Assembly: GCF_031181705.1 (NCBI RefSeq)
Contig: NZ_JAPSKN010000051.1
Span: forward strand, 1 to 33,030
Length of the DNA: 33,030 bases
Direction: 5' to 3'
Source of the DNA: Streptomyces sp.
GTDB taxonomy: Bacteria; Actinomycetota; Actinomycetes; Streptomycetales; Streptomycetaceae
This document shows, piece after piece, positions 24,622 to 32,749 of the stretch (its first letter is position 1; the number at the start of each line of letters is the position of its first letter). A program made the translations under genes and the position numbers. The notes below the pieces were generated by a model. The model did not search any database and had not been told where the DNA came from. It was given only the letters and a program-made list of their open reading frames with translations.

Positions 24622-26205
24622 GTGAACATACGCAACCAGTGGCCGGTCCTGCCCATCGTGGCCGGACTCGCCTCCGGACTGCTGACCGGCTGTGGTACGG
24701 AGAGCGGAGACTCCGCGGGGGACGGCTCCAACGTGGTGGTGGGGATGTCCGACGACGTCCTGGCCACCGACCCGGCCTCCGGCTACGACCCGGGCTCCTG
24801 GCTGTTGTTCAACAACGTCTTCCAGTCGCTGCTCAGCTTCCCCAAGGGCGCCACGGAACCCCAGCCCGAGGCGGCGGAGAGCTGCGCCTTCACCGACGCG
24901 CGGACCACGGTCTACTCGTGCACCCTCAAGGACGGGCTGAAGTTCAGCAACGGTGACGCGCTCACCTCGAAGGACGTCAAGTTCTCCTTCGACCGCATGC
25001 TGAAGATCAACGACCCCGACGGGCCCGCGATCATGTTCCCCACGCTGGAGAAGGTCGAGACGCCGGACGAGAAGACGGTCGTCTTCCGGCTCAACACGGC
25101 CGACGCCACCTTCCCCAGCAAGATCGCCTCCGGCGCCGGGTCCATCGTCGACCACCGCGAGTACGACGCGGACGGGCTGCGCGAGGACGGCCAGGCCGTC
25201 GGCTCCGGCCCCTACAAGCTCGACTCGATCGACAAGGGCCACGCCGTCTTCTCCGTCAACGAGAACTACAAGGGCACCGCCGAGGTGAAGAACACCGGCG
25301 TGACGCTCAAGTTCTTCGACGGCGACCAGACCGCCCTGAAGCAGGCCATCCAGAACGGGGAAGTCGACATCGCCTACCGCGGTCTGACCGCGAGCGACAT
25401 CGCCGACATGGAGAAGGCCGACGACGGCACCGGCGCCGAGGTCGTCGAGGGCAGCAGCGCCGAGGTCCAGCACCTGGTGTTCAACATGGACCACCCGGTC
25501 GCCGGAAAGCTCGGTGTCCGCAAGGCCATCGCCTACCTGCTCGACCGCGAAGCCCTCATCCGGGACGTCTACCGAGGCACCGCGACCCCGCTCTACTCGA
25601 TCATCCCGGCCGGCATCGCGGGCCACAACACCGCCTTCTTCGACACCTACGGCGCCCGGCCCTCCAAGGCCAGGGCGGCGGACGCGCTGCGCGAGGACGG
25701 CGTCACCGGCAAGGTGAAGCTGACCCTCTGGTCGACCCCCTCGCGCTACGGTCCCGCCACCGACCAGGAGCTGACCGCCATCGCCGGCCAGCTCAACGCC
25801 AGCGGTCTGTTCGACGCCGACGTGAAGTCCGTGCCCTTCGGCCAGTACGAGAAGGACATCGCGGCCGGCAAGTACGGCGTCTACGTCAAGGGCTGGGTCC
25901 CCGACTACCCGGACGCCGACAACTTCACGGCCCCCTTCTTCGGCAAGGGCAACGTGCTGAACAACAACTACGACAACAGCACCATCACCGGCTCGCTCAT
26001 CCCGCGCACCGCCTCGCTCACCAACCGGGCGGCCACGGACAAGGAGTTCGGGGAGCTGCAGGACATCGTCGCCGACGAACTGCCCGTCCTGCCGGTGTGG
26101 CAGGCCAAGCAGTACGCGGTCGTCCGCGACGGCGTCTACGGCCTGGAGTACTGCCTCGACGCGTCGACCGTGTTCCGCTTCTGGGAGCTGAGCAAGGACG
26201 CCTGA
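24622..26205 (+). CDS. Oligopeptide-type ABC transporter solute-binding lipoprotein (SBP_bac_5), copy 2
   Basis: 527 aa from GTG 24622 (VNIRNQWPVLPIVAG, weak AAGG upstream); the reading frame stays open far upstream, but the lipoprotein signal fixes the start. Lipobox LLTGC gives C24 as the modified residue. It is a clear paralogue of copy 1 over the whole length: CTLKDGLKFSNGDALTSKDV, YGPATDQELTAIAGQLNASG, GWVPDYPDADNF, VLPVWQAKQYAVVRDG. Changes are spread through the ligand-facing region, so specificity may differ. It sits 110 bp after copy 1, behind that gene's terminator, and ends before a shared terminator with the convergent response regulator. No permease genes follow. Confidence 0.92.
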   Translation: MNIRNQWPVLPIVAGLASGLLTGCGTESGDSAGDGSNVVVGMSDDVLATDPASGYDPGSWLLFNNVFQSLLSFPKGATEPQPEAAESCAFTDARTTVYSCTLKDGLKFSNGDALTSKDVKFSFDRMLKINDPDGPAIMFPTLEKVETPDEKTVVFRLNTADATFPSKIASGAGSIVDHREYDADGLREDGQAVGSGPYKLDSIDKGHAVFSVNENYKGTAEVKNTGVTLKFFDGDQTALKQAIQNGEVDIAYRGLTASDIADMEKADDGTGAEVVEGSSAEVQHLVFNMDHPVAGKLGVRKAIAYLLDREALIRDVYRGTATPLYSIIPAGIAGHNTAFFDTYGARPSKARAADALREDGVTGKVKLTLWSTPSRYGPATDQELTAIAGQLNASGLFDADVKSVPFGQYEKDIAAGKYGVYVKGWVPDYPDADNFTAPFFGKGNVLNNNYDNSTITGSLIPRTASLTNRAATDKEFGELQDIVADELPVLPVWQAKQYAVVRDGVYGLEYCLDASTVFRFWELSKDA

Positions 26206-26221
26206 CACGCGGACGTGAAGA

Positions 26222-26252
26222 AGGGCGCCTCCTGCTCGGCAGGGGGCGCCCT
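26222..26252. terminator. Bidirectional terminator between copy 2 and the response regulator
   Basis: A 14-bp stem (AGGGCGCCTCCTGC with GCAGGGGGCGCCCT, one G-T wobble) around the loop TCG, lying between two convergent genes. Confidence 0.88.
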
Positions 26253-26269
26253 CGTCGTCGCACGGGTGG

Positions 26270-26941
26270 TTACTGCGCCCCGGGGCGCACCAGCCCGCTC
26301 TCGTACGCGTACACCGCCGCCTGCACGCGGTCGCGCAGGCCCAGCTTGGTGAGCACGTGCCCCACGTGCGTCTTGACGGTCGTCTCGCTGACGAACAGGT
26401 CGGCGGCGATCTCCGCGTTGGACAGCCCGCGCGCGACCAGCTTCAACACCTCGACCTCGCGGTCCGTGAGCGTGTGCAGCGTGTCCGGCACCGGCTCGTC
26501 GCCCGACGGCAGATGGGTGGCGTACTTGTCGAGCAGCCGGCGCGTGATGCTCGGCGCGAGCATCGCCTCACCCGCGGCCACCACCCGGATCGCCTGCACC
26601 AGCTCGTTCGCCGGGGCGTCCTTCAGCAGGAAGCCGCTGGCGCCCGCGCGCAGGGCCTCCACCACGTACTCGTCCAGGTCGAAGGTGGTCAGCACCAGGA
26701 CCTTCGCCGGGCCGTCCCGCCCGGGGCCGGTGATCTGCCGGGTCGCCTCCACACCGTCCATCCGCGGCATGCGGATGTCCATCAGGACCACGTCGGGCTG
26801 CAGGGCCCGCACTTGGTCGAGCGCCTGGAGGCCGTCTCCGGCCTCGCCGACGACCGCGAGGTCCTGCTCGGCCTCCAGGATCATCCGGAAGCCCGTGCGG
26901 AGCAGTGGCTGGTCGTCGACCAGTAGGACGCGGATGGCCAC
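26270..26941 (-). CDS. NarL/FixJ-family response regulator
   Basis: 223 aa from GTG 26941 with AAGGAGA 7 nt upstream. Receiver domain 1 to about 120: acidic pair D9/D10 (VLLVDDQP), phosphorylation site D55 (VVLMDIRMPRMDG), T85/T86 (VLVLTTFD), K107 (GFLLKDAP). LuxR-type HTH at about 150-215: LTDREVEVLKLVARGLSNAE and VSETTVKTHVGHVLTKLGL. All phosphorylation residues are intact, so it should be controlled by a sensor kinase. None is encoded next to it in this window: the neighbours are a binding protein and a nuclease. It probably pairs with an unlinked kinase or is a phosphorylation-independent orphan. Confidence 0.94.
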   Translation of the reverse strand: MAIRVLLVDDQPLLRTGFRMILEAEQDLAVVGEAGDGLQALDQVRALQPDVVLMDIRMPRMDGVEATRQITGPGRDGPAKVLVLTTFDLDEYVVEALRAGASGFLLKDAPANELVQAIRVVAAGEAMLAPSITRRLLDKYATHLPSGDEPVPDTLHTLTDREVEVLKLVARGLSNAEIAADLFVSETTVKTHVGHVLTKLGLRDRVQAAVYAYESGLVRPGAQ

Positions 26942-26994
26942 GTAAGTCTCCTTCGCTCGTCCGGCCCATTCTGCCCTGCCCGGGCCCGCCGGAC

Positions 26995-27984
26995 TCAGCC
27001 GCCCTCCACCGCCGAGGGCTGCGCCGGCAGGCCCGCCGTGCGCACGGGCAGCGGATACGGCGGGGGAGTGCCACCGAACTCCGGGCAGTGCGCCTGGTGG
27101 TCGCACCAGCCGCACAGCTTCGTCGGACGCGGCCGCCAGTCACCCGTCTCGGTCGCCGTCCGGATCGCCTCCCACAGCGCCAGCAGCTTGCGCTCGACCC
27201 GCTCCAGATCCGCGAGGACCGGGTCGTAGGTCAGCACCTCACCGCTGCCGAGATAGACCAGCTGGAGCCGCCGCGGCACCACGTTCTTCAGCCGCCACAC
27301 GACCAGGGCGTAGAACTTCATCTGGAACAGGGCGCCCTCGGAGTACTCGGGCCGGGGCGCCTTGCCCGTCTTGTAGTCGACGATGCGGACCTCGCCGGTG
27401 GGGGCCACGTCGACCCGGTCGATGATCCCGCGCAGCCGCAGCCCCGAGTCCAGCTCCGCCTCGACGAACAGCTCCCGCTCGGCCGGTTCCAGCCGGCTGG
27501 GGTCCTCCAGGGTGAACCAGCGCTCGACGAGCCGCTCCGCCTCGCCCAGCCAGCGCGCCAGCCGCTCGCCCTCGGGGTCGTCGGCGAACAGCTCCCCGAC
27601 CTCCGGTCGCGTCTCGCGCAGCCTGTCCCACTGGCCGGGGATCAGGGACTTCGCCCGGGGCGCCGTACGCTCCGCCGCCGGGGCGTCGAACAGGCGCTCG
27701 AGGACCGCGTGCACCAGCGTGCCCCGGGTGGCCGCCTCGCTGGGCTTCTCCGGGAGCCGGTCGATGACCCGGAAGCGGTACAGCAGCGGGCACTGCATGA
27801 AGTCGCTCGCCCGGGAGGGGGACAGCGAGGCGGGCGGTATGGCGGCGGGCCCCGTCACGAGGTCGCTGACGGCGGCCGTCTCCGCCGCCGCCTCCGCCAC
27901 CGCCCGGGCGGCCGTCTCCTCCGCCTCCACCGCCGGGGCAGGGCTGCTCCCCTGCCGCGTCGTGCCCTCGCTGCTCGTCTCCAT
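26995..27984 (-). CDS. Stand-alone RecB/Cas4-like PD-(D/E)XK nuclease
   Basis: 329 aa from ATG 27984; the upstream frame stays open but a -10 box lies 13 nt before this ATG. The first 50 residues are Ala/Glu-rich. The nuclease core shows H92 (RGTLVHAVLERLF), E175, D189 (LRGIIDRVD), D203-Y-K205 (VDYKTGKAP) and Q221xxxY225, matching RecB-family exonucleases. Four cysteines, C65 (FMQCPLLYRF) and C291-x2-C294-x5-C300 (CGWCDHQAHC), match the Fe-S 'staple' of AddB and Cas4. It probably degrades DNA ends or single strands. It has no helicase domain, and no CRISPR is present. The homologous neighbour of trmI in mycobacteria supports a conserved housekeeping role. Confidence 0.9.
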   Translation of the reverse strand: METSSEGTTRQGSSPAPAVEAEETAARAVAEAAAETAAVSDLVTGPAAIPPASLSPSRASDFMQCPLLYRFRVIDRLPEKPSEAATRGTLVHAVLERLFDAPAAERTAPRAKSLIPGQWDRLRETRPEVGELFADDPEGERLARWLGEAERLVERWFTLEDPSRLEPAERELFVEAELDSGLRLRGIIDRVDVAPTGEVRIVDYKTGKAPRPEYSEGALFQMKFYALVVWRLKNVVPRRLQLVYLGSGEVLTYDPVLADLERVERKLLALWEAIRTATETGDWRPRPTKLCGWCDHQAHCPEFGGTPPPYPLPVRTAGLPAQPSAVEGG

Positions 27985-27991
27985 GCCACAG

Positions 27992-27997
27992 ACCTTA
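27992..27997 (-). promoter_or_regulatory. -10 box of a probable leaderless promoter (RecB-like gene)
   Basis: Minus-strand TAAGGT begins 13 nt before the ATG at 27984. There is no Shine-Dalgarno between them (CTGTGGC), which supports leaderless translation. Confidence 0.5.
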
Positions 27998-28171
27998 CGG
28001 CCCGCCACTGACAGTGACCCGAGCGCGTTCCGTGGGGAAGCCGGGAGGGACCGTCGACGCACGGGGAACACAGGGGTGCCGGGGCGGAACGCACCTCGGC
28101 GGACGCATACCATCGACTCGAGACCCTCCCGTCCGGCAGGCGCGGGAGACGCTTCGAACGAGGGGAAACCG

Positions 28172-30496
28172 GTGGAGGAGAGCGGCGGGCGCGGGCAGCC
28201 GCGGTCCGGCAACGACGAGTCGGCCGAGCACCACTCCGGTCACCCGGCCCGGCCCACCGGCCCGGCCGCCCCCGACGAACGCCCCACCCCCGAGCACGCC
28301 CCCGGGCCCGGGCCCGAGGCGCCCGAACTCCCGTCGAACGAACCTGAGGCGCCCGAGCTCCTGCCCGGGCCTGCCGCGGCGGGGTCGTCACCGGAGGGCA
28401 GTCCTCAGCCCGGGCCTGCCCCGGCCGGATCGTCGTCGGGGGGTAGTCCTGAGCCCGGGCGTGCCCCGGCTCAGGCGTCGCCGGAGGGCAAGTCCGAACC
28501 CGGGCCTGCCGCGGCGGGGTCGTCGTCGGACGGTAGTCCTGAACTCGGGCCTGCCGCGGCGAGGTCGTCGTCGGAGGGCGGTCCTCAGCCCGGGCCCGCC
28601 CCGGCGGAGGCGTCGCCGGGCGCCAGGCCGGTGCCCGGCCCCGCAGCGGCTGACGCCCCGGTGGCCGACGTTCCCCCGGCTCCTCGCCCCACCGCGGCGG
28701 AAGCCCCGACGCCCGGACCGGCTGTGCCGGAGACCGCGACGCCCGGCACCGCTGCGCCGGGTCCGTCGGCGGGGAAGAGCGGCACAACGCCCGAGCCCGC
28801 TGCGCCGAGGGCGTCAGTGGGGGACAGGCCGGAGCCCGGACCGGCAGCGGCGGACGCCCCGCCGGCCGACAGTGCTCCCGCCCCCCGACCCGTTGCGCCG
28901 ACGGCACCGACGCACCAGGGCTCCGCCGGAGTGCGCTCGCCGGAGGGTCGCGGCGAACGCCCCGAACAACCCGCAGCCGCCGGCTCCTCCCCGGCACCCG
29001 CCGACGGCGAGCCCGGCGCGGGCCCCGCTCCTGGCGGAGGTCGCGCCGGCGACGCCAGTCGTTCTCCCCAGCCCGGCGGGCACCCCGACGGCGACGTCCA
29101 CCCCGACCGCGCCTACGCGGGCGACCCCCACACGGGCTCCACGGCCGGCGGACCCGAGACGGACCGCCGTCACCCTCACCCCGGCGCGCACCGGCCCGAG
29201 GCGGACCAGCCGCGTCCGGCACCCGGCACCCCGGACCGCCGCTTCCCCGAACCCCCGGCCGCCGCACCCACCCACACCGACACCCCCACCGCCCGCCCCC
29301 TCGCGCACTCCGCCGACGGCAAGGGCCCCGCGCCCCAGCGGCCGGAGCCGCGGGGCGGACTGCTCATGGGGCGGCCCTTCGGCGTGCCCGTGTACGTCGC
29401 GCCCAGCTGGTTCCTGGTCGCCGCCCTGATCACCTGGGTGTTCGGCGGCCAGCTGGAGCGCGTGCTGCCCGAGCTCGGCGCCGCCCGCTACCTGGTCTCC
29501 CTCTTCTTCGCCGTGGCCTTCTACGCCTCCGTGCTCGTCCACGAACTGGCCCACACGGTCGCCGCCCTCCGCTTCAAGCTCCCGGTCCGCCGCATCCAGC
29601 TCCAGTTCTTCGGCGGCGTCTCCGAGATCGAGAAGGAGGCCGAGACCCCCGGCCGGGAGTTCGTGCTGGCCTTCGTCGGCCCGCTGCTCTCCCTCGTCCT
29701 GGCCGGCGTCTTCTACGCCGCCCTGCAGACCGTGGACCCCGGCACCGTCCCGGGCGTGCTGCTGGCCGGCCTGATGATCTCCAACCTGATCGTGGCCGCG
29801 TTCAACCTGCTGCCCGGCCTGCCCCTCGACGGCGGCCGCATGCTGCGCGCGGTCGTCTGGAAGCTCACCGGCAAGCCGATGACCGGCACCATCGCCGCCG
29901 CCTGGGTCGGCCGGGCCCTCGCCGTCTGCGTCCTCATCGGCCTGCCGCTGCTCACCCAGTCCGGCGCCCTCGGCTCCGACGCCGTGGACAACGTCGGGAT
30001 GGACACCGTCCTGGACGCCCTGCTCGCCGCCATCCTCGCCGCGATCATCTGGACCGGCGCCGGCAACAGCCTGCGCATGGCACGCCTGCGCGAGCACCTC
30101 CCGGAGCTGCGCGCCCGTACCCTCACCCGCCGCGCGGTCCCCGTCGAGTCCGACACCCCGCTCTCCGAGGCCCTGCGCCGCGCCAACGCCGCCGGAGCCC
30201 GCGCCCTGGTCGTCGTCGACGCCGACGGCCAGCCTCTCTCCCTGGTCCGCGAGGCCGCCATCGTCGGCGTGCCGGAACACCGCCGCCCCTGGGTCGCGGT
30301 CAGCGGCCTCGCCCAGGAGCTCACGGAGGGCATGCGCGTCTCGGCGGAGCTGTCCGGCGAGGAACTCCTCGACGCGCTGCGCGCCACCCCCGCGACCGAG
30401 TACCTGGTCGTCGAGGAGACCGGCGAGATCTACGGCGTGCTGTCGGCGGCCGACGTGGAGCGCGCCTTCGTCAAGGCGATGGCCCGGCCGTCCTAG
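28172..30496 (+). CDS. Site-2 protease family (M50B) membrane protein with repeat N-terminus and CBS domains
   Basis: 774 aa from GTG 28172, with AGGGGA 7 nt upstream; the frame is open further upstream but opposite to the RecB-like gene. Residues 1 to about 395 are disordered Pro/Ala/Ser/Gly, including six 15-residue repeats. The membrane protease core follows: metal site H457-E458-L-A-H461, then NLLPGLPLDGG with D553 as the third ligand, within about 5-6 hydrophobic segments between 408 and 635. Two CBS-like motifs (about 645-770; VPVESDTPLSEALRRANAAG, YGVLSAADVERAFV) may sense adenine nucleotides. Such proteases cut membrane-embedded anti-sigma factors or other regulators; the substrate here is unknown. 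The N-terminal extension is unusual. A 7-bp hairpin overlaps the stop codon. Confidence 0.9.
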   Translation: MEESGGRGQPRSGNDESAEHHSGHPARPTGPAAPDERPTPEHAPGPGPEAPELPSNEPEAPELLPGPAAAGSSPEGSPQPGPAPAGSSSGGSPEPGRAPAQASPEGKSEPGPAAAGSSSDGSPELGPAAARSSSEGGPQPGPAPAEASPGARPVPGPAAADAPVADVPPAPRPTAAEAPTPGPAVPETATPGTAAPGPSAGKSGTTPEPAAPRASVGDRPEPGPAAADAPPADSAPAPRPVAPTAPTHQGSAGVRSPEGRGERPEQPAAAGSSPAPADGEPGAGPAPGGGRAGDASRSPQPGGHPDGDVHPDRAYAGDPHTGSTAGGPETDRRHPHPGAHRPEADQPRPAPGTPDRRFPEPPAAAPTHTDTPTARPLAHSADGKGPAPQRPEPRGGLLMGRPFGVPVYVAPSWFLVAALITWVFGGQLERVLPELGAARYLVSLFFAVAFYASVLVHELAHTVAALRFKLPVRRIQLQFFGGVSEIEKEAETPGREFVLAFVGPLLSLVLAGVFYAALQTVDPGTVPGVLLAGLMISNLIVAAFNLLPGLPLDGGRMLRAVVWKLTGKPMTGTIAAAWVGRALAVCVLIGLPLLTQSGALGSDAVDNVGMDTVLDALLAAILAAIIWTGAGNSLRMARLREHLPELRARTLTRRAVPVESDTPLSEALRRANAAGARALVVVDADGQPLSLVREAAIVGVPEHRRPWVAVSGLAQELTEGMRVSAELSGEELLDALRATPATEYLVVEETGEIYGVLSAADVERAFVKAMARPS
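28364..28633. repeat. Six tandem 45-bp repeats in the M50 protease gene
   Basis: Six in-frame 45-bp units start at 28364, 28409, 28454, 28499, 28544 and 28589, each coding a 15-aa unit of the form PGPAAAGSSPEGSPQ. Most differences between units are substitutions; degenerate PGPAAAD copies continue afterwards. Such repeats typically vary in number between strains. Confidence 0.9.
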
Positions 30497-30512
30497 CGGC
30501 CGGCCGCGGGCT

Positions 30513-30548
30513 GTCCCGGTGGCCGTCCCGGTGATCGTCCCGGTGGTC
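30513..30548. repeat. Three 12-bp tandem repeats upstream of trmI
   Basis: GTCCCGGTGGCC, GTCCCGGTGATC and GTCCCGGTGGTC follow each other without gaps and end 21 bp before the trmI -10 box. They could be regulator-binding sites or slippage products. Confidence 0.7.
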
Positions 30549-30569
30549 GGAGGCCCTCCCCGGGGCCGG

Positions 30570-30575
30570 TAGGCT
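30570..30575 (+). promoter_or_regulatory. -10 box of a probable leaderless trmI promoter
   Basis: TAGGCT starts 12 nt before the ATG, the same hexamer and distance as at mshC. No Shine-Dalgarno lies between. Confidence 0.55.
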
Positions 30576-30581
30576 GGTCAC

Positions 30582-31484
30582 ATGTCCGAACCGACCGGTG
30601 CCGCCCGCAGGCGCGGGCCCTTCAAGGTCGGGGACCAGGTTCAGCTGACCGACCCCAAGGGCCGCCACTACACGTTCACGCTCGAGGCCGGGAAGAACTT
30701 CCACACCCACAAGGGTTCCTTCCCGCACGACGAACTGATCGGTGCTCCCGAGGGCAGCGTTGTCCGCACCACGGGAAACGTCGCCTACCTCGCGCTGCGC
30801 CCCCTGCTCCCCGACTACGTCCTGTCCATGCCCCGCGGGGCAGCCGTCGTGTATCCGAAGGACGCGGGGCAGATCCTCGCCTTCGCCGACATCTTCCCCG
30901 GCGCGCGCGTCGTGGAGGCCGGCGTCGGCTCGGGCTCGCTCAGCAGCTTCCTGCTGCGCGCCATCGGCGACCAGGGCATGCTGCACAGCTACGAGCGCCG
31001 CGCCGACTTCGCCGAGATCGCCCAGGCGAACGTCGAGCGCTACTTCGGCGGCCCGCACCCCGCCTGGCAGCTCACCGTCGGCGACCTCCAGGACAACCTG
31101 TCCGACACCGACGTCGACCGCGTCATCCTCGACATGCTCGCCCCCTGGGAGTGCCTGGAGGCCGTCTCCAAGGCGCTGGTCCCGGGCGGCATCCTGTGCT
31201 GCTACGTCGCGACCACCACCCAGCTGGCCCGGACCGTGGAGTCCATCCGGGAGATCGGCTGCTTCAACGAGCCGACCTCCTGGGAGACCATGATCCGCAA
31301 CTGGCACATCGAGGGCCTGGCCGTCCGCCCGGACCACCGGATGATCGGCCACACCGGCTTCCTGCTCACCGCCCGCCGCCTCGCCGACGGCGTCGAGCCG
31401 CCCATGCGCCGCCGCCGCCCCGCCAAGGGCGCCTACGGCGAGGACTACGCGGGACCCAACGCCGACGGCGGCACCGCCCGCTGA
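30582..31484 (+). CDS. trmI: tRNA (adenine-58-N1)-methyltransferase
   Basis: 300 aa. An N-terminal small beta domain (1 to about 70; KVGDQVQLTDPKGRHYTFTL, HTHKGSFPHDELIG) is followed by a Rossmann methyltransferase with the SAM loop E112-A-G-V-G-S-G118 (VVEAGVGSGSLSSFLL), the acidic residue at HSYERRADFAEIA, and the catalytic-pocket motif VILDMLAPWECLE. This order is that of TrmI, which forms tetramers and methylates A58 (and in some species A57) in the tRNA T-loop. The neighbours arc and a RecB-like gene agree with the actinobacterial arrangement. The C-terminal 35 residues are basic and disordered. Confidence 0.95.
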   Translation: MSEPTGAARRRGPFKVGDQVQLTDPKGRHYTFTLEAGKNFHTHKGSFPHDELIGAPEGSVVRTTGNVAYLALRPLLPDYVLSMPRGAAVVYPKDAGQILAFADIFPGARVVEAGVGSGSLSSFLLRAIGDQGMLHSYERRADFAEIAQANVERYFGGPHPAWQLTVGDLQDNLSDTDVDRVILDMLAPWECLEAVSKALVPGGILCCYVATTTQLARTVESIREIGCFNEPTSWETMIRNWHIEGLAVRPDHRMIGHTGFLLTARRLADGVEPPMRRRRPAKGAYGEDYAGPNADGGTAR

Positions 31485-31510
31485 GACGGCCCGTCACGCA
31501 CCCAACGCAC

Positions 31511-31563
31511 AGGCGCCGCGGCGCAGTTGTCGGACACACTCCGGGAACTGCGCCACGGCGCCT
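31511..31563 (+). terminator. Large trmI terminator
   Basis: An 18-bp stem with one mismatch (31511-31528 with 31546-31563) is extended by CGGA-CACAC-TCCG inside the loop, 26 nt after the trmI stop. The remaining 241 bp to the next start (31564-31804) hold no ORF or clear promoter. Confidence 0.85.
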
Positions 31564-31804
31564 CTCCGTTGCCGCCCGGGGTGAACCCCCGCGCGACGCC
31601 GTTGACCTGCCCCGAGTCACCCGGCAGCGCTCCCGGGCGCCGGCAGCGGGCCGCGCGGGCACCGGCCAGCTGACACGGCGGCAGGAACCGCAACCCTTCT
31701 GACTTCCCCGGCGCGGCCGGCGCACACCCCGCCGTTCCCTCGCGGTGTGACGTGTGGCACCATCTTGGCCACCCCACCGGTACAGCCCTCAGGAGACACT
31801 CCTA

Positions 31805-32383
31805 GTGCAGCCTTCCGCCGTCCCGGAGCTCGCCCACACCCACACCCGGCCCATCCACTGGCTCGCCACCGCCACGGCGCTCGCCGGCGTGGTGGCCCTC
31901 TCCTCGGTCCTGCAGCCCGGTGCCGCGACGGCCGCCCAGCCGGGCGCCCCCGAGACCAGAAGCGCCCCGGCGCCCCTGGCCGCGCCCGACCCGGCCGCGG
32001 TGGAGTTCCCCCTGGAGTGCGGCCCCGTGAAGGCCGTCGTACAGAAGAAGGCGTCCGGGGACCTCGACGGCGACGGCAACCCCGAGACGGTGGCCGTGGT
32101 CCAGTGCGACTCCCCGATGGGCACCCCACCGGACGGCGTGTACGTCCTCACCCGCGGCGGCGCGGACGGCAAGCCGCGCGTGGTGGCCACCCTGCTCGAC
32201 CCCGAGGACGGCACCACCGTCGGCGACTTCGCCGTACGCGCGGGCGCGGTGACGGCCACGCTCCTCGGCTACTCGTCCCCGGACGTGCCGCGTTGCTGCC
32301 CCGACGAGAAGAGCGACGTGAAATGGCGTTGGCAGGACGGCGCGTTCGTCCGCTCCGCGCAGGCCGGCGCCCGCAGCGTGTGA
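31805..32383 (+). CDS. Small secreted protein of unknown function
   Basis: 192 aa from GTG 31805, with AGGAGA upstream. A signal peptide spans about 1-45 (hydrophobic LATATALAGVVALSSVL, cleavage near ATA-AQ), then a Pro/Ala linker. The exported domain (about 65-192) carries GDLDGDGNPETVAVVQC, a D-x-D-x-D-G calcium-loop-like motif of the kind found in FG-GAP/VCBS proteins, and cysteines in ECGPV, VQCDS and PRCCPDE that could form two disulfides. No family was recognised. It is alone between the trmI terminator and the convergent ferredoxin gene, with 60 bp and no hairpin between the two stops. Confidence 0.75.
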   Translation: MQPSAVPELAHTHTRPIHWLATATALAGVVALSSVLQPGAATAAQPGAPETRSAPAPLAAPDPAAVEFPLECGPVKAVVQKKASGDLDGDGNPETVAVVQCDSPMGTPPDGVYVLTRGGADGKPRVVATLLDPEDGTTVGDFAVRAGAVTATLLGYSSPDVPRCCPDEKSDVKWRWQDGAFVRSAQAGARSV

Positions 32384-32443
32384 AGCCCCTGTGGCAGCGG
32401 TGTGTGAGATATCAGACAGCGGTCACGGAACGTAAAGAACTGG

Positions 32444-32749
32444 TCACTGTGCGTCCGGACCGTAGACTTCGGCCCTGTCCGAAACCCGCCGTACGTGGAT
32501 GCACTCGCCCGGACACTCCTTCGCCGAGTCGATCACATCCGTGAGCAGCGGCAGCGGAACGGGCGCTGTCGCGCCCTTGTCCTGGAGCAACTCGTCGTCC
32601 GCGCTCTTCACATAGGCCAGACCATCGATGTCCAGCTCGAACACCTCGGGCGCGTACTGGGCGCAGATGCCGTCGCCGGTACACAGGTCCTGGTCGATCC
32701 AGACCTCCAGCGCCTCGCCCTCGACCCCGGCCTCCTGCTGCACGCTCAT
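32444..32749 (-). CDS. Ferredoxin
   Basis: 101 aa from ATG 32749, with AGGAGAC just upstream; upstream in-frame starts lie in the divergent promoter region. The cluster motif is C23-T-G-D26-G-I-C29, followed by C79-P80, the CxxDxxC...CP arrangement of actinobacterial [3Fe-4S]-type ferredoxins, with an additional C83. APEVFELDIDGLAYV is the usual segment after the first cysteines. The loop around 48-72 is longer than normal. It carries single electrons in the cytosol; its partner (for example a P450 or reductase) is not encoded nearby. It is divergent from arc. Confidence 0.93.
   Translation of the reverse strand: MSVQQEAGVEGEALEVWIDQDLCTGDGICAQYAPEVFELDIDGLAYVKSADDELLQDKGATAPVPLPLLTDVIDSAKECPGECIHVRRVSDRAEVYGPDAQ

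Noticed and set aside
28364..28633. CRISPR-like array
   Set aside because: The 45-bp units are contiguous, in frame and coding, with no spacers.
30484..30503. 7-bp hairpin over the M50 stop codon as a terminator
   Set aside because: CCGGCCG/CGGCCGG is short and of the kind expected by chance at this composition; not strong enough to list.
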